Of a stretch of DNA of 64,000 nucleotides, positions 44,316-55,836 are shown one piece after another. The notes under the pieces are model-generated. The model ran no database searches and was not told the origin of the DNA. It saw nothing but the letters and a program-made list of their open reading frames with translations. Each line of letters begins with the position of its first letter. Positions within the stretch are counted from its first letter, which is position 1. A program made the translations under genes and the position numbers. Location: assembly GCF_020360975.1 (NCBI RefSeq), contig NW_025408670.1, positions 5,456,001 to 5,520,000 on the forward strand, in the 5' to 3' direction. Origin of the DNA: Hirsutella rhossiliensis (taxonomy: Eukaryota; Ascomycota; Sordariomycetes; Hypocreales; Ophiocordycipitaceae).

Positions 44316-47300
44316 CTAGTTGATGTCGAAAAGGGGCTTCAGCTTGATGAGCAGCTGCCACTCATCGTTGGATACTTCTTTGCGGTAAAACTCCTTGAGA
44401 CAGTCAATGCTTGCCCGGGAAACAAGACTGTAAAGCGAGTCCTCCTCTTCCAGCTGCCGGCCGTACATTGGCTGATGGCCACCCATCTCGATCTTGACAG
44501 CGACCGAGGGCTGGCCTTTCTTGCACACTGGAATCTGCTTGTGCTCTCGCTCAATCGACGTCCTGCAGCCACGGCGTTGATTAGCGATGCTACCCGGCGG
44601 GGCGCGCTCATGAAAGGGGGAGGGGGTCGCCCAAATTGCCAAGTTACTTACACTCTGCCCAGGCTGATGATCTCCTTTGCATTGGTGATCGGGTTGGACT
44701 TGACGGCCGCAATTGGCGTGTTGATCTTCAGCTGTCCCTCCACGACATCCACGCCAACAACAATAGGGCTGGTCTTGTTGAAGACGGCGATGGGCTTCAA
44801 AACGCAAGGGAAGACGGCGAGCATCTTGGACTCCTCCTTCTTCTTCTCCAGCATCTCGTCCATGTGCTTGGTGAAGGAATCAAAGAGGTGGTAGATGATG
44901 TCGGCGGTGAAGATCTTGATTCCCTGGTCCTCGGCGTATGCATGGGCTTCCTTGTCGACTTTGACATCGAAGCAAAGCATGACAGCATAGTCGGGTGCCT
45001 TTTCCAGCATGATGCCGCACTGCATAATGTCCCTCTTGTAGACGGGACCGATGCCGACGTTGGCCACAGGGATCTTGCAGTCCTTCAAGAAGTCTAGTAG
45101 GGCCTCGAGGGATCCTAGAGTCGATGCCTGGACGCTGACGCCGCGACCCGACTTCTCCACTCTGCTGAGCAAGTTGGTGAGGTCGGACTCGACTTCGTCC
45201 TCAATGTCCTCTTCGTCGTCATCGGGCCCGACAACCATCAGCCTGGAGCCAGCAATAGCACCCTCAAGCCCGGGAGCACTGATCTTGACACCGAGCGCAG
45301 CCTTGACCTCCTTATTGTGCACGTAAGCCGACTTGAGACGCAGCTCGCGCAACGGCGCCGGGGTGAGCAAAGCCCTGATGTTGGTCTTGATGGCGCCCTC
45401 GGTACCGCACAAGACTATCCTGTCGCCTTCCCTCAACACACCGTTGGATAGAATAACATCAATGGTCATGCCGAAGCCTTCAATGGCCTTGACCTCGAGA
45501 ACGGTTGCTTGAACCTCTGACAGGTACATCAGAGAGCCCACCATGCGCTCTTGGGTGAGCTGAACAATCAGTTTCAGCATGTCAGGTACACCCTCACCAG
45601 TGTGAGCCGACGTGGGTACCAGGGAGACGAATTTGGCCATGGACTTGTTCTCGTAGAAGAGCTCCGAGTTGAAGCCTTGCTCAGCAAACGCAAGCTTCGT
45701 GTCATCCAGGCGTTTCTTGAACTCGTTGTGGACCGACTTGTTCTGAAGCGCCAGACTCTCCTGGAAGCCATTGTTCTCCACCTTTTTCCAGCCATAAAGC
45801 CTGTCAATCTTGTTCAGCGCGACGATGAATGGCGTCTTTCGATCTCGGAGGAGACGCATGGACTCCAAGGTCTGTTGCTCCAGACCGTGCATGATGTCGA
45901 CGACTAGAATGGCAATGTTGCAGAGAGATGAGCCTCGAGACCTCAGGTTGGAAAAGGACTCGTGCCCAGGGGTGTCGATGACGAGAAGACCGGGAACTTT
46001 GAAGTCGAACTTATTGTCCTTGTTGACGACGGCCGTCTTTTGCCTGATGGCGTCCACCGGGAAGTAGGTGGCGCCTATCTGCTGCGTGATGCCGCCCGCT
46101 TCGCCTTCTTGGACGTGTGTCTGGCGGACCTTGTCAAGCAGCTTGGTTTTGCCGGTGTCGACGTGACCCAGAATGCAGCAGATGGGCGAGCGCAGATCGT
46201 CTTCGGAGCGGGCGGCCAAGGCGGCTTGGTGTGCCTTTTCTCTCCGCTCCGCGGCTATCTTCTTGCGCTGGGCCTCGGCTTGTCTCGCCGCAGAGATGCG
46301 CTCGTCGTCAGAATCCTCATCAGACTCGCTCTCATCTTCCCCGGTTCCATCCTCTCCTCCCTTCTCCGCCGCCTTCTGGTCGGCATCGTCGTCCGAGTCG
46401 GCGTCCCAGCTTCCCTTGACGTCCTCGGTCTCAGCCTCGGCAGCAGCTTCCCAGTCATCCTCGACGTCGCTTTCGGCAGCCTTTTTCTCCGCGGCCGCCC
46501 TCGCCTCGGCCTCGGCTCTCTCACGCGTCGCCTTTTCTTCAGCCTCCTTCATGGCCTTTTCAGCCTGAACCCGGGCTCGCTCAGCAGCTTCAGCCAAGAC
46601 GGCGTCCTCGTCGATCTAAGAGCGGCTGGCGTCAATGCTTGTCCAAGTCGACCGTCACAAGGCTGTTGGCGTGAGTCCTTACCTTTTGCTCATTCTTACC
46701 CCGCTTCTTCTTGCTGTCGTAGGCCGTCTTCTTTTTGGACTCTGCTTCCACAGATTCTTGGGGGCCGACCTTAATACCAGCCGCCAGCATCTGCTGAAGC
46801 TTCCGCTCATTGCGAGCCTTCTCTTCCTTCTGCGCCTTAGTAAGAAACTTACCCTCCTTCTTGAGCTGCTCAATTCGCTCCTTTTCCTTTTGTTTCTTCA
46901 AAGCCTTGAGCTCTTCCTTGCGCTTCAACTCTTCGGCGGCTAGACGTTCTTGTTCCAGAAAGCGGGCCTTGGCCTCGCCCTCAAGGCGCTCTTCCTCCTC
47001 CCGCCGGCGGCGAAGATCCTCCTGCTGCTTCTGGAGCAAGGCCAGATGAGCCGGGAGCTTCTTCTTCTTGCCTGCTGCGTCGGGTGCAGCAGCAGCAGCA
47101 GGCATGGGCTCCGCGGCGGCCTCCTTGACGGCAGCGGCCGGCTTGGGCGGCTCAGGAGCCTTGCCGGGCGCGGTAGTCTTCTTTTTGGCGGCCTACAAGC
47201 GCGACGAGAGAAGGCGGTTAGAAGAGCTTTGATTAAAGGTGCTGTGGGGGAAGGGTGACTGAGGGTGAAGGCGGATGGGCGGAAGGGGGGGGCCATACCT

Positions 47301-47748
47301 GTTCCCTTTTTCGCTGCTTCTCACGCTCTCTTTTCAGCTTCTCCTTCTCGGCTTTTGTGAGAATTTTGCCGCCATCCTCAGCATCGTCGAGCTTGTCTTT
47401 TTTGGCGGCCTGCTTGGCTTTGCCGCCATCTTTGCCCTTTTTGTTGGGCAAGGCAAATTCCTGTGTCGCGGCCTCTTCAGGAGCTTTGGTTGCCTCGGCG
47501 GGGGCTGGGGCGGAAGTGGGAGGATCCTCGCCCTGGACGAGGTCGTCCTCTTGCAAGCCCTTCTTCTTGCGCTTCTCCTTGTTCTTCCTGAGCATGGCCA
47601 TCAGGCCGCCTGATCCGCCCGCGTCGTCTTCATTGTCGCCGTCGGCATCGGGCGAGGCGTCGTTGGTGGCAGGAGGGGCAATGGACTCGCCCAGTTCCGC
47701 TTCCCAATCATCCTGGGCCGCCTTGTTGCCCTTTTTCTTGGGCGCCAT
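44316..47748 (-). CDS. FUN12: Translation initiation factor eIF5B
   Basis: eIF5B is the GTPase that joins ribosomal subunits at the end of initiation. A long charged N-terminus ([20 protein letters not shown], then Lys/Glu-rich coiled-coil segments) precedes the G domain: GHVDTGKT (G1), DTPGHE (G3) and NKIDR (G4). [13 protein letters not shown] forms switch 1. Domains II-IV follow, ending in [22 protein letters not shown] sequence and [11 protein letters not shown]. Exons are 47748-47299, 47192-46683, 46615-44652 and 44562-44316, giving 1,056 residues. The last splice restores [17 protein letters not shown]. All phases close. Same direction as the propeller gene to its right. Confidence 0.95.
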
Positions 47749-48529
47749 CTTTGGAGTTGAGGGAGGGACGAGGTGGGAAGCTAGTCGTCCGGGTGCGCGG
47801 AGGCGGAGACGGGTTTAATAGGTCGACGTCGTGGGTCTGTCGTGGCGGATTCGACAGCAGAGCGACTCTCCCTCCAAACGGATTGAGAGGGAGGGGCAGG
47901 AGGTTGGTGGGCGCAAAAGAACTGGCGTCACAGGTGTGCCCACGGCTTTGCTCCAATGGCGAGGACGATCAAAAAGAAAAGGAGGGATCGAGAAAGAAGC
48001 GAAGAAGAAGAAGAAAACCACGGCCGGTCGCCCTTGTCTAGGTGTATGGGCGGGTGGTTGTGGGTTGTGGGAGTGGCACGGCTAGTGGGAAAAGAATTCT
48101 GGAATCGTGAACAGGTACGGATACCTGCATGGGTACTCCGTAATTACTGGTAGGTAGGTAGGTAACGGAGATACCTCACACGGTACCTTCAGCATTCCCG
48201 GAGTAGGTATTGATACCTCTCGGACCCGGGGTGCCTAGCGAGAGGCGGGGCAGCAGCATACGGTAATTATAGTAATTACAGTACAGTCGTCTTTTCAACC
48301 TCAACCGTCTCAGTCTGTATTAATGTTGTCACTTCGCTTTTCAACACGCACCGGCAACGCGCACCGGCAACACACACAATGAGCGGTTTAAACCGGCCAA
48401 GCGCACACAAGTAAGCGGCTCCGAATTCCCACCACACCAGTCACAGTCACCTTACAAGGTATAAACATATCCATGTGAGTAGTCATGCCCAGACATTCTC
48501 CGACGCAATACCTCGCCAAGCCAGACAGC
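47749..48529. other. Intergenic region, eIF5B promoter side
   Basis: About 780 bases, no recognised gene. TAGGTAGGTAGGTA lies near 48150-48163 and TACTCCGTA at 48134-48142. A tandem CGCACCGGCAACGCGCACCGGCAAC-like pair (near 48349-48374) is a short direct repeat. Confidence 0.5.
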
Positions 48530-51500
48530 CTACATGACAGGGGCCAAGACGTACTCTAAGATCTCGTACCCAAGCCTCATGTACCCGTCGTCTCTCTCCT
48601 GTTGCGGCACAGCTCCGTCTCGGAGCCCACGAGTGTGACGGCCTCCCTCGAGTCGGTCCAGGCACTCGCGGAACAACCCGAGCCCCTTGCCCTTGCCCAC
48701 CATCTTTTCCAAGCTTCGCCGCCGGAGACATAGCTCGAGCACATCTCCGTCAACGTGCATGCGCTTTGGATGCTGCCTTGGTTCCAATCCCGCATCGGCT
48801 GCCTCGACGTCGTCACCGCCGCCAAACAACCCAGACTCGCCCAAGGCTGACACATCCGCACTCCTGCGCGCCATGTTCTGTATCAGGCAGAGCAATCGCC
48901 ACAAGTCGAGCTCGAGCAGGGTAAAGTGCTGTAGAGAGCCGTCGAGCGAGATGCCCAGGATATCGGCACAGTCGTGCGTGCTCGCCATGGTCCCGTAGCG
49001 AGGCCGGCGCCCGTCCGCACACCACAGCGGCCGGCTCCGCGCTCCCACGAATCGTCTCACCGATGTCGGCAGCATCCCCTCAAAGACAACGTCAAACTCC
49101 TTGCCACGCTGCCACCATGGAACCCATATCCCTGCAATGCCTCCTGTCTGGTCAGAGAGGAGCGTCACTGGCCAGCCGCCAAGTCCGTCCGTCGCGTCTC
49201 CAGCATCAATCATGTGAATCGTCCTCCGCGAAACGCGGTCCGAGTGTACCAGTGCCATGCCTCCGCTCCTCTTGTTCCTGTAGTCAATAACCTCCAACGA
49301 GTGCAGTGTTGTCAGAGCTAAGAGATGTCCCCGCTCCACGCGAAGCGACGTCGCCGGCGAGTCCAGTTCGTATTCGTTCATCAACCTCAACTTTTTCTCC
49401 GCCAGGTCGAGCACCTCCCAGCGGATGGTCCGGTCGACGCAAAAGATGATGCCTTGGTCGTCCCCAACAACCGAATAAATCGGCTGTCCCAGCGCCTTTT
49501 TGTAGCGCGTCCAGTAGAGTAGCCGGCTGGGGCGTTTTTCACCTACCCGAGACTTAGGTTTATTTACCGACACAATGAGAAGTCGTCCGTCTTTTGTCGT
49601 CACGAGAATAAACGAAAAGGTTTTGCCATCTTTGACGTATAGCCATTCATGCAGACAATAGATCCTATCGCCTGGATGACCGAGGCCGGCGACGAAGTCC
49701 AAAGCTGTCCCGTCCTTGTCCGAAGGCACTGAAATCGTGTCGCCAGATTCAGGGTCGATAAAAGCCAATGTTGGCCTGTCACCTCGGAGCAGTGCTACAA
49801 CCAGGCAGTTCCATGTCTGCGAGTAAATGATCCTGGTGGGCGTGCCTTCGACCGAGATGCTCCTGGGCACGAGGCCAACATGAGGCCAGATCTCCGCAAC
49901 AAGCAATCTCGACCCTGCTTGGGCCATCAAAGACATGTGTCCAGGAGAGGCGGATATGTTGTGCCGCAAACTACAGGCTGAGTGCACAGGAGGCGAGGGC
50001 ATTGACACGTCGTTCGCGTCAGTGAGCCAAACGAAATGCTTCCCATGCAACTTTCCGTCATGCGGGGAGAGGTCCGTCATCATGATCAAGGCATTGTCGC
50101 AGCACAAAAGCACTGCCGCAGTTCCGTTGAAGGGTTCTGAGGCCGGAAACACATCAACCGGAGCAAGACCAATCGTCTCGACCGCCCAAGCTATTCGCTC
50201 AGCGCCTTGGCCCGTGATCCTGATGTTCAGGAGATGCCCACATCTGGTCCCAGCGACGAAATAGGCTTCACCGGCGGCGTTTCGGTGCACGAGGCAAATA
50301 CTGGTCAGGGATTCGAGTTGGATGTCGGCATCTGGAGCATCCGTGACGGTTGCAGAGCCTGCCGGGGTCAGCACCAGATCGTCAGAGGTGGCATTTACAG
50401 TGGAATACCGACCATGGTGTTTCGTCATCGCCTTTGCCACGATTGTCTCTCCGGTCAGTGAGAACATTGATATACATGGTATACCGTCCAGCACTGAGCC
50501 TGCAAGGACGAATTGGCTCCCAGAGCCCACGGACAGCGACACGCATGTTATATCCCCCTGGACCTTCCATGTGCTGACATGGTGAACACCCACCGGTGTT
50601 GCCAGCAACGTGTGCAACCGGGAACCTTGCTCACTGTGCGTGGATAGGATGATCGTGTCGTCAGCACAGCAGGCGTTTCCCGCCAAGGCGTTGTCCTGGG
50701 AAAGGATCTCCTCAAGAGAGATACGCGAGCTTGCGTTGCTGTCAGCGGATTCGTCATGAGCTCAATCTAGACAAGGGCGTCGCCTACCTTTGAAAGCCCG
50801 TAGTCACGGTGACAGCTCTCTCTGTCACCTGCGTCACCATGCCCTGCGGCGAACTGCAGGTATCCAAAGTGCGTGATGTGAGATCAAACGGCGTGTCTTC
50901 GGCGGCCAAGGCGTTGACCTGACTAAAGTCTTCCGAGAACTGAAGCACGGCGGATGAGTAGGGGAGGGCCAACAGGGCAGAAAGGCCGCAGCTCCCTCCC
51001 GGGTTCGCCAGCGCAAAGGCCCACGAGTGCCTGATGGGTTCGCCGAATTCTATATCTAGGCCTATCCTTCCCTGTATGCCCCATCTCCACTGCGTCACGC
51101 TGCCTTTAAAACCGCGGCCAGACGCGGTGAACACCGTGTCTGGTCTCGTCAGAGGTTTTCTTGGTGGCATCCGCGCGACGTTAGCACCCTGGCGCCTGGT
51201 AGGCGCGGCACTACCGACAGAGGGCCAACTGGACGTGGCCACGTCCACGACCGGCGACCAGTTGGGAAGGAGGCTCACTTGCTCGAGGTCGGTGCGAGGC
51301 GCAAGCTACATCGAATCAGTCAAACGCCGGTCATGGCAGGGATACGATGTGGCCACGTTACCTTCCAGATTCCGCCGGGTCCAGAGTCGCCTCCAATTAT
51401 CAAGATGTCGGAGAAAATGTCGTACGCAGTGGTAAATGCAGTGTTGATGTTGGTGTCCAAGCACCCGACGTTGGTCACCGAGGGTACCAGATCCATGGCC

Positions 51501-53008
51501 TCAATCTCGATATGAATGATGGCTCCATCCTCACGAGCAAGATATATAATGTCCGTTTTCTCGAAATACTTTTGGCGTCGAAATGGCCGAGCCCATGCGG
51601 TCCAGAGCGGGCTGTGGACTCCATGATGCAGGCGGGTCTGACTCGGCGGATCTGCGCACAACGACTCGAACACAGGAGACCCTGACAGACAGTGCTTCAC
51701 GATACCGATGAACTCCTCGGAAACAGTGAAGAAAGCGGTGCTGAATCTCAGGGGTATTAAGAGCAGTGGCATTTTGTGCTCCTGGGGAAGTCGATTGCCG
51801 GTCTGGTCTCCGGCAAAGACGTCTTTCAGGTTGTCGCCCAGTTCCCACTCATAGATGACCATGCGCGTGACTGGCTCACCAAGGCTTCTCTCCCTTCGAA
51901 TGACAATCAGAATTAGGATGATGTGGTAGTCGTCTTCTGGGCGCGGTTGGAGGAACTCGAGCTTGTGAATCACCCCCTGGATGAGGCGAAGGCGGGCAGA
52001 CTTGACGGGGCTAAAGGAGCCTCGGGCCATGTACTGGGCGTTCAGTTTCGTCAATTCCTCGAGCTCGAAGACGACGAGGACGCCTTCTGGAGACGCCGCG
52101 GTCATGTAGCGGGACGAGGGGTCGATGGCCAAGTGATAACCGAGATACGGTATTTTTCGTGGGAGGTTGTACGTGTTGAGCACAAACTCGGGCGGCGTAT
52201 TCTGTTGCTCTCTGAGAAAGAGAAAGACTGCGTCGCCAGAGTCGAGCATGAGCACGAGTAGCTGAGGGGGGAGTGACCGGTTCCCACTGCCGCGGAGCAC
52301 ATCTGATGCGTCAGGCATGGGCAAGTCGTCATCTTCCGACTTGGCAAAGCTGCCAGGGTTTTCGTCGTCAAGACCATGTTCCAAAGCATCGCCAAGCACA
52401 ACGACGCTGCGGATCCTGGAGCCGAAATCACTCTTCTGTGCAACCTCGTGCACTTGGCCATCTCTCCGCAGCTCACTTATTTGCACAAAGCGTTCCTGGC
52501 GAGGAGCATTAGTATTGTCTGTAGCGACGGACGGCATCGAGTTGAGCCTAGGGGCCAAAAGCCCCGTGGTGGTTGCTGATGCACGCCGTGGAGAGCAAGC
52601 CGGGGCATCGACGAGGGGCCATCCCGAGCCCGAGCAATCGAGAGAAGCGAGCAGATCACAAGAATGCAGGGGCTATGGTAATGCATGTTGGGCGATGGCC
52701 GCCAGGGGGTGGGCACGCAGAGTGCGTGAATGTGGAGCTTGCACACGAGCGTATAGGCGGCGGGAACTCACACCGATAAAGGCAATGTCATTATGTGTCT
52801 TGGACCGCAGCCGAACCGGAAGAACGCGATGGACGATGGGACTCTCGATGACCGTCCTCGAGAGAATGCCACAGGATGGAGGATCGGGGTGACGCTCATG
52901 AGCAGGCGCCGGCGCAGTAGCAGCCGTGGCCTGGCGTAGGGCGGACTGGAAGTTGACAGTCTCGGTCACCCACTCGCCATCTCTGAGGAAGCTTGTCTGA
53001 AAGGCCAT
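48530..53008 (-). CDS. DDB1/CPSF-A/Mms1-superfamily propeller protein
   Basis: Large beta-propeller protein of the superfamily that holds DDB1, Rse1, Cft1 and Mms1; members are adaptors in ubiquitin ligases or RNA complexes. Start MAFQTSFLRDGEWVTETVNF, then IESPIVHRVLPVRLRSKTHN and IGERFVQISELRRDG, a propeller-A pattern of Mms1/CPSF-A N-termini. Blocks such as LILIVIRRERS, WVPWWQRGKEFDVVF and a C-terminal helical part follow. Exons are 53008-52772, 52495-51362, 51305-50788 and 50738-48530; all phases close, giving about 1,365 residues. The junctions read FIG-ERFVQ, IWK-LAPRTDLEQV and GFQ-SNASSRISLEE. Too divergent to name as DDB1, Rse1 or Cft1. Similar fungal proteins have been called thermotolerance protein, but that function is not evident here. 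Confidence 0.65.
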
Positions 53009-54204
53009 GCTGAGTTCTTGAGGCTACAGAACCGCCAACGAGGGTTCTCATGAAGCGATTCAGTTGACGGTCGATACTGGCCGAGAGGTTGGCGTTGGCG
53101 AAGACGGACGAAGACAGGATGGGGGCGCGGCTCAGCAGGGCGTCGGGTTGACAGATGTAGGGAGCCAAGACGACATGTTAGGCCTTGTCGCAGAAGGTGT
53201 CCGAGGGGCGCCTCAACCCATCCCAGTGAGAGGGTGCTGACGTAGAGGTCGAGGTTTGCTTGTGGGTTGGCGTGGAAAGTAGCGGTGGTGGGGTGGTTGC
53301 GGTGGCGGCAGCTAGGTAACTTGTGTTGGCGGCTGGATCGCGCGAGGAAGCAAACGGGTCAGGGGCAAGGCTGGCGGGGGACGCGGGAAAGCAGAGAGGG
53401 GGGGAGAAGAAAGTGCGAGAGATGCCCATCAACGACGGCCATCGTGAAGGCCACAAAGTCGAGAAATGGTAGTTGAGCTGTCAAGTGCCTCAAGGGCGCC
53501 TTTGCCTCAAGTACCCCCAAGTACCTACCGTTCAAGTTGGCGGCGCGGCGGGGTTAGCAGCAGGGGGTTAGGTGATTACTTCCTTAGGTAGGTAGGTAGG
53601 TACAGTAGGTAAGGTAGGTAGGTACGCGAGGCATGCTTCAAAAGACGCTGTCGTGGAAGGTACTACTGTACTAAGGTAGTACTCGAATACTTTATGCGCA
53701 CTGTAGGAACTGTGCGTTCTTGAATTGGCCATGTGCAAACCCCAGAGAAACACCTTTCCGTTCACCTACGTACTACAGTACCTACCTTACCTACTTAGTA
53801 CAGTACTCCGTATAGTGCCCAAAATTGGATCGAATTTACCTAAGGCAAGGTAGGTAGGTAGGTACTTTGGGTAGGTACCTAAGGTAGGTAAGGTAAGGTA
53901 GGACTCTCCAATGAACACGGACAACACAAAAGGGTGCAAAGTACAGTACCCCGGAGTACCTAAGGAACGGTATGGTTACCTAAGCAGTGCACTCCGGGCG
54001 ACGTTCGAGCAGACACCTTGCTGGACAATAAACCATGTCCTGACTCAAAGCAGCTCGATAAATCCACTGCTTTCACCTCCCATCCTTCCCTGGGACACGA
54101 CGTGACGCAGACCCCTTGCCCGTCGTCCTTCACGGGCACGCCAGGATGCTGCCTGGCTGTCCGCAGACGCCGACGTAGCATTGCGACGCCGTGGTCACTG
54201 GCCC
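53009..54204. other. Divergent intergenic region rich in TAGGTA repeats
   Basis: About 1.2 kb. The left part (53009-53460) is a GC-rich leader of the propeller gene, with a coding-like but unspliceable stretch. TAGGTA/TACCTA clusters lie at 53585-53625 and 53838-53903. TACTCCGTA occurs at 53804-53812. No gene recognised. Confidence 0.55.
53585..53903. repeat. TAGGTA/TACCTA repeat clusters
   Basis: Runs such as TAGGTAGGTAGGTAGGTAC (near 53585-53605) and AAGGTAGGTAGGTAGGTAC (53848-53866), in both orientations around 53760-53800. Short, imperfect and strictly intergenic. Confidence 0.7.
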
Positions 54205-55620
54205 ATGGACCGGCACAAAGAGTCTGCCATGGCGATGGCCCGCCACCATCCGCCAGAGTCCCGTTACGCTGCCGACGACTGCGAGGCCACCTGGATCGAC
54301 CAGAAACGGAGAGATATTCTCGACGCCTGCTGCTGGAGAGACCTTTCTTCCCTCAGATCACTCGCCGAATCACGAGGAGGCTTCCTCGACGACCATCTAC
54401 GCCGTGCAGCATGTGCGTGCCACTCCCGCTTCATGCCGCCCCGATGTGCCGCAGCCGTGCAGTCTCCGTGCTCTGCTTTGCCGCTGACTCGGCGCTGCCG
54501 CCCCAGGGCCAATATTGCTCGGCGTCCCGTCCTCGGAAGCGGTCCCTGACGGCCAGGCCAGACCGCGTCAGACCGATTCTATCCTCGGCGTCAACTGGGA
54601 GCAGTTGCCGCGCCATAGAGAAGAAGACCAAGTTCAGCTCGACGTGAACCGCTCATTCATATACTACCCAAATGGTACGCGGAAATGGGTTGACCAATGG
54701 GCAACTGAGGTGGCACTCACACGGGCTCCCGTCGCTAACTCACACTTTTCTAAATCTCAGACCAGTCCGACGCGGAGCTGGAGCAACGCAAGACAGAGCT
54801 TTCCTCCCTCATCGTCGAGGTTCTGCGCAGGAACCCGTACCTATGCTACTTCCAGGGCTTCCATGATATCTGCCAGGTCTTCATGCTAGTCTTGGACCCG
54901 GCTTGGCGAGCGCGAGCGGTTGCACGCCTGTCCGTCCTCCGCATACGAGACTTCATGCTACCCAGCCTCGGCCCGACAACTGCCCAGCTGAGACTGCTGC
55001 CAGACATCTTGGCCAAGGCAGATACCCAACTTCGGCGACACATTGCATCCATCGAGCCCTTCTACGCCCTAGCCGGCACCCTGACCATGTACGCTCACAA
55101 CATCGAAAACTACCGCGATATTGCACGGCTGTTTGACGTCTTCCTCGCGCGCGAGCCCGTCTTCAGCATCTACGTCTTTGCCCAAATTGTCGTGGACCGC
55201 CGCGACGAGATCCTCGAGATAGACGAGTCGGACATGCTTCAAGTTATCCTTGCCAAGGTCCCGAGCGGCATGGACATTGACGCCCTCATCGCCAAGTCTG
55301 TCCGCCTCTTTGACCGCCACCCACCGGACTCGCTGCGCTCCTGGAGGCGCGTGTCGGACGCAAGTGTTCTCAAGACTGCCAGGGACATCAGCGTCTGCGC
55401 CAGTCAGACGCTAGATCAGGGCCACGCTTATTTCCAGCAGCAGATCAAGGAAATTCGGTGGCTGGACACGCAAGACAGGGTCAAGATGCTCCTATGGAGG
55501 CATCGTCGGCCCATCAGGCTCGTTGGCATGGCATTTGCCGTTGCTGCCTTGGGATTTTACCTGCGGCGCAACCCATCTGTTGTGCAATACGTATTGTCTC
55601 TGCTTCAAGGACAACAATGA
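54205..55620 (+). CDS. GYP8: TBC-domain Rab GTPase-activating protein, Gyp8/TBC1D20 type
   Basis: Gyp8/TBC1D20 inactivates Rab1/Ypt1-type GTPases in ER-Golgi traffic. The TBC domain is seen as RRDILDACCWRDLSSLRSLA, then RAA-WPILLGVP, DVNRSFIYYPN and LYCYFQGFHDICQVF-like sequence (YFQGFHD, carrying the catalytic glutamine). IEPFYALAGTLTMYAHNIEN and VFAQIVVDRRDEI follow. A single hydrophobic segment near the end (LVGMAFAVAALGFYL) is the tail anchor of this subfamily. Exons are 54205-54412, 54507-54674 and 54761-55620, giving 411 residues. The arginine finger (family IxxDxxR) fits DVNRSF, with Asp and Arg kept. Converges on VPS52, 216 bases away. Confidence 0.88.
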
Positions 55621-55836
55621 GCACCCGGCAATCATTTGTACAACTCGACACCCCGTATGATGGCATGTCGGGGGAGGGAGGTTATTGTAGGACCGCTTTC
55701 TTCCCGTGATAGACGAACTTGATATTCCAAAGACTCGACACATCCTGAACCCTGCAACGCCGTGCCGCAAAAAGATGTGGAAAGCTGGGAGCTATTCCTT
55801 GGCCCCGAAACCTCAAAAGCACAAACCATTACACAA

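Noticed and set aside
53030..53168. Coding-like stretch just upstream of the DDB1-like gene (reads APYICQPDALL in one frame)
   Set aside because: It has no ATG in that frame at its beginning and no intron of workable size joins it to 53008; treated as leader sequence.
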